Notes: generated by a model from the letters alone, not told the origin. 5,369 nucleotides of DNA from MAG-120531 sp041163765 (GCA_041163765.1 JBEAQS010000100.1:1-5369); one strand, 5' to 3'; positions 1 to 5,161 are shown, numbered from the stretch's first letter. A program made the numbers and translations.

Positions 1-9
1 GTCAGGATA

Positions 10-213
10 TCAGGATTTGCTCTGCTTGTATCGTCTGGCAGCACGTCCGGCTTTCTTTGCTTTCTCAGTGTTCGGGATGAACTGTTTACCCTCGCGGCTA
101 CCAGCTCTTTTCTTTTGATCGGTCTCCTGCCGTTCTTCTTTTGACAGTGAGGCCCATGCCTTTTCAGGCAGGTAACGCTTGGTATATCCCTTTTGTATAG
201 CCTTGTCTGCCAT
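10..213 (-). CDS. DUF5872-like small basic protein, C-terminal-half homologue
   Basis: A 67-residue, very Lys/Arg-rich soluble protein. It carries the motifs KRYLPEKAW, TDQKKRAGSREGKQF and PNTEKAKKA. From memory these match the C-terminal half of a small protein (DUF5872-type) that occurs in cyanophages, other large viruses and some bacteria, usually as one polypeptide with the module encoded just upstream here. Function is unknown; the high positive charge would suit nucleic-acid binding, but that is inference. The ATG at 213-211 overlaps the upstream stop as TAATG, so translation is probably coupled; no clear Shine-Dalgarno is seen. The C-terminal tail (AARRYKQSKS) resembles the tail of the upstream gene (AAKKYKESK), so either each half was completed after the split or the tail was duplicated. 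The TGA stop is at 12-10. I am fairly sure it is a gene and moderately sure of the family. Confidence 0.75.
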   Translation of the reverse strand: MADKAIQKGYTKRYLPEKAWASLSKEERQETDQKKRAGSREGKQFIPNTEKAKKAGRAARRYKQSKS

Positions 214-497
214 TACTTGCTCTCTTTATATTTCTTGGCAGCGGCTTTAGCCTTACCGCGTTTTTCATATTCATCCTTGGTCATCCACTTTTCTTTACCC
301 CACTTCTCTAGTGACTTCTGGGATTTACCCTTGCCACCACGATACCCGCCACCAGCCTTTTCGTACTCCTGGGCAAGGAGCTGAGCCTTGCGTGCACTCC
401 ACTGACCAGGCTTACCTCCCTTGGAGCCAGCCATAATACGGTCCTTGATGCGCTCGCGCTTCTCAGGATTTGTGTATTTACTGTCCTGTTGGGACAT
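213..497 (-). CDS. DUF5872-like small basic protein, N-terminal-half homologue
   Basis: A protein of 94 residues from the ATG at 497-495; a TTG codon directly before it could add one residue. It contains YTNPEKRERIKDRIMAGSKG, then GGKPGQWSARKAQLLAQEYE and a glycine-rich GGGYRGGKGKSQKSLEKW segment. These are the hallmark motifs of the N-terminal part of DUF5872-type proteins. In the usual single-chain form this is followed by a YLPKxAW...GKQF..NT.KAK module, which here is the next gene. No signal peptide or membrane segment is seen. Its 5' end overlaps the upstream small gene by 20 bases in another frame, and its TAA overlaps the next ATG. Only weak purine-rich sequence precedes the start. The biochemical role is unknown; strong basic charge suggests nucleic-acid or virion association, which is inference. 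Confidence 0.75.
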   Translation of the reverse strand: MSQQDSKYTNPEKRERIKDRIMAGSKGGKPGQWSARKAQLLAQEYEKAGGGYRGGKGKSQKSLEKWGKEKWMTKDEYEKRGKAKAAAKKYKESK

Positions 498-651
498 CAA
501 AATTATTTTGTCTTTCTTCTAATATTTTACGATACTTACATGGACGCGCCAAAGCTACCTCAAGCTCTGAATCGCTAATCCAATCAATCTCTCGCTCAAG
601 CTGAGCAAAGTATTTTTCTAAACGCTCTTCATCGCTTTGGGGACTCAACAT
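478..651 (-). CDS. Small acidic hypothetical protein
   Basis: I do not recognise this protein. From the ATG at 651-649 it has 57 residues, beginning MLSPQSDEERLEKYFAQL. A GTG at 663-661 would add MART and give 61 residues. I prefer the ATG because AAGGA lies just before it, although the spacing of two bases is short; the GTG has no visible ribosome site. The first two thirds is Glu/Asp-rich and probably helical (DEERLEKYFAQLEREIDW, SDSELEVALA); the end is KYRKILEERQNN. There is no membrane segment, and one cysteine. It overlaps the upstream gene by 23 bases and the downstream gene by 20 bases in different frames, which is typical of a translationally coupled phage operon. Being wedged between two convincing genes, it is probably real, but no function can be given. 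Confidence 0.55.
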   Translation of the reverse strand: MLSPQSDEERLEKYFAQLEREIDWISDSELEVALARPCKYRKILEERQNNFDVPTGQ

Positions 652-835
652 CGTCCTTGCCACGGAAGTGCTGCATTAGGTCATCCACCTGTTCCAAAGA
701 TTCCAGGCGGCAAAGCAGATCTGAAATTGTGTTAACAGTCAAGGGATGTTCGGTACGTGCAGCAAAAGCTAAGGCATCACGCAAACAATTAGAAGCTTGC
801 TCGATTGATTCTTTTACTTGACTAGAAAGTGCCAT
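629..835 (-). CDS. Small conserved cyanophage-type hypothetical protein
   Basis: A protein of 68 residues, starting MALSSQVKESIEQASNC and containing CLRDALAFAARTEHPLTV, TISDLLCRLESLEQVDDLM. From memory, small helical proteins with this 'LRxALAFAARTExP...ISDxL' pattern are common in T4-like cyanophages. The function is unknown. The start at 835-833 was chosen because AAGGA sits at 847-843 with seven bases of spacing. The same frame is open back to an ATG at 880-878 that overlaps the upstream glycosyltransferase stop as TAATG; that start would add 15 residues (MFVFVPILRTPKESE). It is predicted soluble and mostly alpha-helical. Its 3' end overlaps the next gene by 23 bases. The gene is likely real; the family match is moderate and the function unassigned. 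Confidence 0.65.
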   Translation of the reverse strand: MALSSQVKESIEQASNCLRDALAFAARTEHPLTVNTISDLLCRLESLEQVDDLMQHFRGKDDVESPKR

Positions 836-842
836 TTCGGAT

Positions 843-847
843 TCCTT
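843..847 (-). promoter_or_regulatory. Ribosome binding site deciding the 835 start
   Basis: On the minus strand AAGGA stands seven bases before the ATG at 835-833. It favours this internal start over the in-frame ATG at 880, which has only a TAATG junction with the upstream gene. Confidence 0.55.
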
Positions 848-879
848 GGGTGTTCTCAGTATAGGAACAAAAACAAACA

Positions 880-1614
880 TTAGGGTTTATGAAGAATAGG
901 TACCTTGTACATACCAATTCTGTCATAACCGTTTTTGGCAAACTCAAGGCAAATAGTAGTGGTATCACAATCCCATTGCTTAGTTTTTGGGTTGATTTCC
1001 GAAAACCTCACACCTTTTTCAATTGGTTCAGCCTTGTAAACACAGAAGCAATTAAAAGTTGCCGCTAAAGAAAGGCATTCGGGAAGTTCAGAAATTTTGG
1101 GGCCAAAATACTCGGAGTCTTCTGCGTTAACCCTAGTGGCCCAGCTGTCATAAATCCAATCCGGTACACCGTGTCCAGCAGGAAGAACGCTGTAACCAGA
1201 AGCAATGTCAAGATCTGAATAAATAATCTTGCCTACGTCAACGGTATTGTAGATAACATCAGGTTCAATGCAAATAATCTTGTCGTAGGTACCAAGGCCA
1301 GTGGTTTCGTCTGCAATGGAGAGAGTCTTATTACGTGCCTGAGCCAAGTACTTAACTCTTTCTTCCGCTTTGATGGAGTGGAAGTAAGGCCAGTCGTAGT
1401 TGCGAATCGCAATTGAAACGCGGTTTAGCTTTTTCTCGAGAAGAGGTTTGACTGAATTTAACGCTTGTTTGGTTCCATCATTTGAGTCATTCTCCAAAAC
1501 TACAAGGTCAAATACAATATCCTGATGCACGTCACACAAACTAAGCAGCTGGTTGGCCCAGGTGGAGACGTGATTAACTCGGTTGCGAATGATGCTTGAG
1601 ATCAGGCAGCGCAT
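880..1614 (-). CDS. CAP59-like (GT69-type) glycosyltransferase GT1
   Basis: A 244-residue protein predicted to transfer a sugar from a nucleotide-sugar donor. It has a GT-A-like layout: an N-terminal beta strand leading to VVLENDSNDGT (about residues 38-48), then ERVKYLAQARNKTL (85-98), then YDKIICIEPDVIYN (110-123), where E117-P-D119 sits at the position of the metal-binding DxD. Further on are YDSWATR and FNCFCVYKAE. This order matches the cryptococcal CAP59-type mannosyltransferase family as I know it. There is no signal peptide or membrane anchor, so it is probably cytoplasmic. It is colinear with GT2 (3826-4671), which has ENDSKDET, DRVRYQARYRNMAL, DSDVYWN and DSW at equivalent places. 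The start overlaps the ColD-like stop by 13 bases and has a strong AAGGAG site. The ExD in place of DxD may alter metal binding. Donor and acceptor are unknown. Confidence 0.8.
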   Translation of the reverse strand: MRCLISSIIRNRVNHVSTWANQLLSLCDVHQDIVFDLVVLENDSNDGTKQALNSVKPLLEKKLNRVSIAIRNYDWPYFHSIKAEERVKYLAQARNKTLSIADETTGLGTYDKIICIEPDVIYNTVDVGKIIYSDLDIASGYSVLPAGHGVPDWIYDSWATRVNAEDSEYFGPKISELPECLSLAATFNCFCVYKAEPIEKGVRFSEINPKTKQWDCDTTTICLEFAKNGYDRIGMYKVPILHKP

Positions 1615-2774
1615 GCGTAAAGCTCCTTAAAAAGACGGGAGATTTGTTCTTCAGTAATGAAGTGGTTGTTTCCAATATAGAAAGCGTGGGTGTGAATTTC
1701 TTCACTGTTGGGCAAATACAAACTTTTCTTGTAGTCCTTCATGAAGGGCTGACGAAGTAAATTGCCGACCAAAAATGGACGTGTCTCAACACCTACCGAA
1801 CGAAGGTGTTGGATTAAATGGTTGCGAGTCTCTGGTGAGATGCAATGAAAGGGAAAGGTCATAGCACTATTGCCCCTGGGGTTGGGAAGATGTTTGATCC
1901 AAGGGTGGCCTACCATCTGCAAATAGAAATGATAGTAATTGTTCTGGCGAATACGGATAAACTTATCAAGCTTACGTAGTTGGACCTGGCCAATTACGGC
2001 ACCTAATTCGTTATTGCGAAAGTTATATCCCTCTGTTGGGAATAGGAAAGACGGATCAATGTCAGGGTATGCATTCTCTTCATCTATGCGGTACTGACCA
2101 AGCATCTCCCTAGACATACCATGGGAACGCTTGGCACGCATCAAGTTATACAATTCTTCGCTATCGGTGCTAACCATACCACCCTCAATGGTGGTCATAT
2201 GATGGCCGAAATAAAAAGAAAAGGTAGAGCCCAAGCCTTCATTGCCAACCTTAACGCCATCTACATTGAGTGCGCCATGTGATTCACAGCAATCTTCTAA
2301 AAGAATAGCATTGGGCCAATACTCTTTGATTTGTTTTAGATTGTTGGCAAACCCCATGATGTGGGTTACATACACCACATCTGGCTCAATGCCTACTTCT
2401 TTAAACCTTTTTAAAGATTCATAACACGGCGAATACGATTCATAGTTAATGTCGTAGAAAAAAATCTCGTGTCCTTGTTGCTTAAATGTCGAGATGTTTG
2501 TAGCCCAGTTTACGGCAGGGCAAAAGATTTTTAATTTGGCACGTTTTCCAAAATGCAATTCACGCACGGCGTCCAACAACAAGGTGTTGGCTGTGGTACC
2601 ACTGCTAACAAATAAAGAGTACTTACGACCCTGCCACTGGGACCACTGCTCTTCAAGCTCCCGGCATTTAGGGCCATTTGTAAAGCGGTCGCTGGTCAAA
2701 ATAAATTTAGTCAGTGCCAACTTCTCCTGAAACCCAATCGTATTTTTTTGGAGCGGCCAATCAAATTGAGCCAT
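1602..2774 (-). CDS. colD-like: ColD-like GDP-4-keto-6-deoxymannose 3-dehydratase (DegT/DnrJ/EryC1 fold)
   Basis: A 390-residue PLP enzyme of the DegT/DnrJ/EryC1/StrS fold; ColD is about 388 residues long. Visible motifs are SSGTTAN (57-63, phosphate-binding loop), FCPAVNWAT (84-92), LLEDCCESHGA (158-168; D161 should contact the pyridine nitrogen) and FSFYFGHHMTTIEGGM (185-200). Sugar aminotransferases have the Schiff-base lysine where this protein has H191. ColD of colitose synthesis and the RfbH/E1 dehydratases share that Lys-to-His change, which turns transamination into C3 deoxygenation. Further ColD-like motifs are GYNFRNNELGAVIGQVQL, VETRPFLVGNLLRQ and IGNNH near the C-terminus. The likely substrate is the product of the neighbouring Gmd. 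It is the first gene of the left minus-strand operon, divergent from gmd. Substrate specificity is inference; an RfbH-type CDP-sugar enzyme is less likely because it would need an iron-sulfur cysteine set and partner not seen here. Confidence 0.85.
   Translation of the reverse strand: MAQFDWPLQKNTIGFQEKLALTKFILTSDRFTNGPKCRELEEQWSQWQGRKYSLFVSSGTTANTLLLDAVRELHFGKRAKLKIFCPAVNWATNISTFKQQGHEIFFYDINYESYSPCYESLKRFKEVGIEPDVVYVTHIMGFANNLKQIKEYWPNAILLEDCCESHGALNVDGVKVGNEGLGSTFSFYFGHHMTTIEGGMVSTDSEELYNLMRAKRSHGMSREMLGQYRIDEENAYPDIDPSFLFPTEGYNFRNNELGAVIGQVQLRKLDKFIRIRQNNYYHFYLQMVGHPWIKHLPNPRGNSAMTFPFHCISPETRNHLIQHLRSVGVETRPFLVGNLLRQPFMKDYKKSLYLPNSEEIHTHAFYIGNNHFITEEQISRLFKELYACAA
1623..1628 (-). promoter_or_regulatory. 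Strong ribosome binding site for GT1
   Basis: AAGGAG on the minus strand, eight bases before the ATG at 1614-1612 and lying inside the 3' end of the ColD-like gene. It is the best Shine-Dalgarno match noticed in the window and fixes the GT1 start. Confidence 0.75.
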
Positions 2775-2791
2775 TTCTAATGCTTTACTTC

Positions 2792-2816
2792 TTGGTTATA
2801 GTGTGAGTATAAACAA
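2792..2816. promoter_or_regulatory. Divergent promoter candidate: palindrome with two TATAA(A/C)CAA boxes
   Basis: The 50-base gap between the ColD-like gene and gmd holds an imperfect inverted repeat centred at 2804, with nine of twelve positions pairing. The plus strand reads TATAAACAA at 2808-2816, pointing towards gmd; the minus strand reads TATAACCAA at 2800-2792, pointing towards the ColD-like gene. Both resemble the T4 late promoter box TATAAATA. Start codons follow 8 and 17 bases after the boxes, so leaders would be short, and neither gene has a clear Shine-Dalgarno. The promoter function is inference. Confidence 0.4.
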
Positions 2817-2824
2817 AAAATGCG

Positions 2825-3862
2825 ATGAAAAAAGCACTGATCACAGGAATTACGGGCCAAGATGGCGCCTACCTCGCCTATAGCCTGGTTAACAAAGGAT
2901 ATGAAGTGCTGGGTTTGATTCGCAATAACGCCAACCCAGGTAGTAAAGACAAACTCAAGTGGATCTTTCATGGCGAGATCCCTTCCACAGTCAAGTTTGA
3001 GTACTCAGATATGACTGATGCAACGTCAGTTCACCGGGCAGTGGAATCCTTTGCGCCAAATGAGGTCTACAATTTGGCAGCTCAAAGCCATGTTGGTGTC
3101 AGCTTTAAGTCTCCTGGTAGCACCTCGTATACGAACGCAATTGGGGTGCTGAATATTTTGGAGGCCTGTCGCAATGCTAATGCAAAACCAAAATTTTACC
3201 AAGCCGCAACCTCTGAGATGTTCGGCAAAGTACAGCAGGTCCCACAAACGGAAGATACTCCTTTCTACCCACGGAGTCCCTATGGTGTTGCTAAATTATT
3301 TGGCTACTGGCTGACGATCAACTACCGGGAAAGCTACGACCTCTTCGGATGTAACGGTATTCTTTTCAACCATGAGTCGCCGTTACGTGGAGAAGAATTC
3401 GTCACTCGTAAAATTACCAAAGCCGTTGGTCAGATCTGGAGGGGGCACCAAGACTTTGTAGAGCTTGGTAACTTGGATGCTAAACGAGACTGGGGCCATG
3501 CCCGTGATTACGTGGAAGCCATGTATTTAATGCTCCAGCAGGATGAGCCAGACGACTATGTAATTGCGACAGGTCAACAGACTAGTGTTCGTACTTTCTG
3601 TGAAATGGCTTTTGAAACTGCTGGTTTGCCCATCGAATGGGATGGGGAAGGTGTGAATGAAGTAGGTTACTGTCGCAAATTAGATCGTGTTGTGATCCGT
3701 ATAAACCCCGATTATTATCGCCCAGCAGAAGTTGACTCCCTCCTGGGAGATTCCACTTATGCCCAGGAAAAACTAGGTTGGAAAATAAAATCTACCTTGG
3801 AAAAACTAGTGGAAGAGATGGTTTCTTATGACGTAGCCAGGGCTGTATCCAGGCGTTTTTGA
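2825..3862 (+). CDS. gmd: GDP-mannose 4,6-dehydratase
   Basis: A 345-residue extended short-chain dehydrogenase/reductase converting GDP-D-mannose to GDP-4-keto-6-deoxy-D-mannose, of full family length. The nucleotide-binding GxxGxxG is GITGQDGAYLA (8-18). The catalytic residues are T129 and E131 in ATSEMFG, with Y153 and K157 in SPYGVAKLFGYW. GMD signatures are NLAAQSHVGVSF, NHESPLRGEEFVTRKIT (182-198), GNLDAKRDWGHARDYVEAM and RPAEVDSLLGD with LGW near the end. Where most GMDs have RRSS for NADP 2'-phosphate contact, this one has R33-N-N, so cofactor preference may differ. It is the only plus-strand gene between two minus-strand blocks, divergent from the ColD-like gene that would use its product and overlapping the convergent GT2 by 37 bases. 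gmd genes are known in several T4-like cyanophages. No Shine-Dalgarno precedes the ATG, only an A-rich tract. The function call is strong. Confidence 0.95.
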   Translation: MKKALITGITGQDGAYLAYSLVNKGYEVLGLIRNNANPGSKDKLKWIFHGEIPSTVKFEYSDMTDATSVHRAVESFAPNEVYNLAAQSHVGVSFKSPGSTSYTNAIGVLNILEACRNANAKPKFYQAATSEMFGKVQQVPQTEDTPFYPRSPYGVAKLFGYWLTINYRESYDLFGCNGILFNHESPLRGEEFVTRKITKAVGQIWRGHQDFVELGNLDAKRDWGHARDYVEAMYLMLQQDEPDDYVIATGQQTSVRTFCEMAFETAGLPIEWDGEGVNEVGYCRKLDRVVIRINPDYYRPAEVDSLLGDSTYAQEKLGWKIKSTLEKLVEEMVSYDVARAVSRRF

Positions 3863-4671
3863 TGAAATCTAACAACGTCGGGGTGGGGAACCACCTCTTC
3901 GTTGTGGATAATTTCGGCGTGTAAGGTAGGATCTGCAATAACTTCATAACCATTGCTGCGGATTCCAGCACAAAATTCCCAGTGCTCAACACCGTCAATC
4001 ACGGCCCATTCAACATCATTCTTGCAGTCCAAAGCATCAGCTTTTATCATGGCAATTGAACCAAAAGCACTGTTGCATCTAACAGGTTGATTGTTGTTCC
4101 AAGCCTCTCGGTCCTCATTACGCAAGAAAGGATTGGCAGCGAACGTCAGACATTGAGAGTCGTCCAGATCTTTAAGGGACCAGCTGTCAAAATAAGACTT
4201 ACGCTCGGTATCCTCTACAAAATCACGAACGTTTTGAACAGTATTTGGAGAAATCATTCCCCAAGACTGATTAGAGTCCAACCGATCAATCATCCCAGTG
4301 ATCAGCTCAGGATTCCAGTAAACATCACTATCTGCAACAAGCAAATAATCAAAGTTGTAGTAAGTGCTTAACGGCGCCAAGGCCATGTTGCGGTAACGAG
4401 CCTGGTAACGTACACGATCTAAGGAACTAACACTGCCCCACCTGGGTGCGTCAATTCGTTCAGATTGGAGAACGCCTTTGCGTTTTTTCAACCAGGACAA
4501 AAGTTTGGTTGGTGTTTCATCCTTCGAATCATTCTCAAAAAAGGAATAGACAACACGAATGTTGCGGTCCCGCAAATCTTCTTCCATTGCCTCAAACTGG
4601 TTCAAAGAACGAGTTAGGTATTGTTCGCTGTCTCGCCAGAGAGATAAGACTGCAAGGATTGGGCTTTTCAT
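3826..4671 (-). CDS. CAP59-like (GT69-type) glycosyltransferase GT2
   Basis: A 281-residue predicted glycosyltransferase related to GT1. In order it has VVYSFFENDSKDET (40-53), LDRVRYQARYRNMAL (84-98), FDYLLVADSDVYWN (107-120) with a canonical D114-S-D116 metal site, YFDSWSLKDLDD, FGSIAMIKAD and VEHWEFCAGIRSNGYEV. The RN pair falls at residues 94-95 in both paralogues. No membrane anchor or signal peptide is visible. The ATG at 4671 overlaps the stop of the 53-residue gene as ATGA, so translation is probably coupled, and no Shine-Dalgarno is seen. Its last 37 bases overlap the end of gmd on the other strand. Proximity to gmd and the ColD-like gene suggests a role in the same glycan, but it might instead use a host-made donor. 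Alternative: a GT62/Anp1-like enzyme with similar motifs. Confidence 0.8.
   Translation of the reverse strand: MKSPILAVLSLWRDSEQYLTRSLNQFEAMEEDLRDRNIRVVYSFFENDSKDETPTKLLSWLKKRKGVLQSERIDAPRWGSVSSLDRVRYQARYRNMALAPLSTYYNFDYLLVADSDVYWNPELITGMIDRLDSNQSWGMISPNTVQNVRDFVEDTERKSYFDSWSLKDLDDSQCLTFAANPFLRNEDREAWNNNQPVRCNSAFGSIAMIKADALDCKNDVEWAVIDGVEHWEFCAGIRSNGYEVIADPTLHAEIIHNEEVVPHPDVVRFHQKRLDTALATS
3872..3905 (+). other. Hairpin just downstream of gmd, inside GT2 coding sequence
   Basis: Ten bases after the gmd stop lies a two-part stem. The outer arms ACAACG (3872-3877) and CGTTGT (3900-3905) pair fully. After a 2x2 internal mismatch, an inner stem (3880-3886 with 3891-3897, including one G-U pair) closes on a GGAA tetraloop at 3887-3890. 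No T-tract follows, so it is not a classical intrinsic terminator, but it could stop, process or protect the gmd transcript. It also encodes the C-terminal part of GT2, so it may be fortuitous. Confidence 0.35.
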
Positions 4672-4829
4672 AAATCAATCCGAGTATAGGAAATGTCTTG
4701 GTCTAATAAATCCTTTTCATAAGCGTCAGCTTCAATTGTTTCGATATCGGCAAACGCTAATCCTTCAAAGCATCCCGTGCGACAGTCTTCGTCAAACTCA
4801 AAATAAAATCTCGTTAAGTTTGATGTCAT
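4668..4829 (-). CDS. Small acidic hypothetical protein between hli and GT2
   Basis: A 53-residue protein, beginning MTSNLTRFYFEFDEDCRTGC and continuing with FEGLAFADIETIEADAYEK and ending ISYTRIDL. It is strongly acidic, with two cysteines four residues apart, and has no membrane segment. I do not recognise it. It fills the gap between hli and GT2 exactly: its start overlaps the end of hli by 32 bases in another frame, and its TGA overlaps the GT2 ATG as ATGA. That fit on both sides is the main argument that it is a gene. The ATG at 4829-4827 is the only methionine in the frame, and no Shine-Dalgarno precedes it, so expression probably relies on coupling from hli. Function is unknown. Confidence 0.6.
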   Translation of the reverse strand: MTSNLTRFYFEFDEDCRTGCFEGLAFADIETIEADAYEKDLLDQDISYTRIDL

Positions 4830-5040
4830 GAGTTAAGCACCAGATCAAGAGAAACGATAGGGCCAGCATGGCGATACGTCCATTGACACGCTCGGCATAC
4901 CAGATGTGATCGTCAAAGTTTGTGTGTTGTTTCCAAAACTTTAGGTCTGGGAATTCTTCCCAGATGAATTTGAGCAGGGCTGTAGGGATCCAGGAGATGC
5001 AGGACCAATACCCTTGAACACCAAGCCAGAACTTGTTCAT
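4798..5040 (-). CDS. hli: High-light-inducible protein (Hli/Hlip, LHC-like)
   Basis: An 80-residue one-helix protein of the chlorophyll a/b-binding-like family. The signature is AERVNGRIAMLALSFLLIWC at 49-68, where E50, N53 and R55 are the family's conserved chlorophyll-binding and helix-pairing residues, followed by a hydrophobic helix to about residue 69. It acts in the thylakoid membrane, binding pigment and protecting photosystems or chlorophyll synthesis; phage copies are thought to keep host photosynthesis going during infection. The usual glycine of the AMxGF part is alanine here (A60). The N-terminal extension of about 47 residues is long for a phage Hli and rich in tryptophan and phenylalanine (FWLGVQGYW, LLKFIWEEF), so it may lie on or in the membrane. 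The start overlaps the upstream 34-residue gene as ATGA; the end overlaps the 53-residue gene by 32 bases. No clear ribosome site is seen. Confidence 0.88.
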   Translation of the reverse strand: MNKFWLGVQGYWSCISWIPTALLKFIWEEFPDLKFWKQHTNFDDHIWYAERVNGRIAMLALSFLLIWCLTHDIKLNEILF

Positions 5041-5141
5041 TGCCGTGACAACACTTCTGTGAAGAACAGGTAGGCATCCATGCTAATCACGACGAGCATA
5101 GCACCAAGGATTGAGGCAATTGCGTAGTTAAATCCGTCCAC
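5037..5141 (-). CDS. Tiny single-pass membrane protein upstream of hli
   Basis: A 34-residue frame from a GTG at 5141-5139, starting (M)DGFNYAIASILGAM, continuing LVVISMDAYLFF and ending TEVLSRQ. About 20 hydrophobic residues in the middle form one probable transmembrane helix, with a short acidic N-terminus and a polar C-terminus. Its size and layout are like the small photosystem and cytochrome b6f subunits, but it matches none that I know. The frame is closed upstream by TAA, so GTG is the first usable start; later ATGs would cut into the helix. Its TGA overlaps the hli ATG as ATGA, and a TATAAATC box lies 12 bases upstream, so it seems to be the first gene of the hli-GT2 operon. This makes a real membrane partner or leader gene plausible. 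Confidence 0.55.
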   Translation of the reverse strand: MDGFNYAIASILGAMLVVISMDAYLFFTEVLSRQ

Positions 5142-5153
5142 AGCGCTCTGTTG

Positions 5154-5161
5154 ATTTATAT
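5154..5161 (-). promoter_or_regulatory. T4-late-like promoter box for the hli operon
   Basis: The minus strand reads TATAAATC, one base off the T4 late box TATAAATA, in the 51-base divergent gap between the 34-residue gene and the exonuclease gene. It is correctly oriented and 12 bases before the GTG at 5141. An intergenic position at the head of a minus-strand gene chain supports it; AT-rich chance matches are possible. Confidence 0.4.

Noticed and set aside
205..220. Programmed frameshift fusing the two DUF5872-like halves
   Set aside because: No slippery heptamer is present at the junction; TAATG fits termination and reinitiation, and both halves have their own tail.
223..230. TATAAAGA box on the minus strand before the ATG at 213
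   Set aside because: It falls in lysine/tyrosine-rich codons of the upstream gene (KKYKES), so a chance match is likely.
833..880. Start at the ATG at 880 for the small cyanophage-type protein
   Set aside because: It makes a TAATG junction, but the extra 15 residues do not look like the rest of the protein, and the ATG at 835 has a well-placed AAGGA.
2573..2590. Hairpin CCAACA...TGTTGG
   Set aside because: It lies deep inside the ColD-like coding region without a T-tract; the short stem is probably chance.
2242..2730. Plus-strand open frames opposite the ColD-like gene
   Set aside because: They are antisense shadows with no recognisable motifs, inside a well-supported full-length gene.
1602..2774. 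Perosamine-type aminotransferase (PerA/RfbE) acting after Gmd
   Set aside because: Gene order would suit GDP-perosamine synthesis, but the PLP-binding lysine is replaced by His191 and the later motifs match ColD better.
3026..3247. Minus-strand open frame opposite gmd
   Set aside because: It is a shadow of gmd, whose catalytic motifs are intact on the plus strand.
4087..4673. Plus-strand open frames opposite GT2
   Set aside because: They overlap the conserved glycosyltransferase motifs on the other strand and have no family features of their own.
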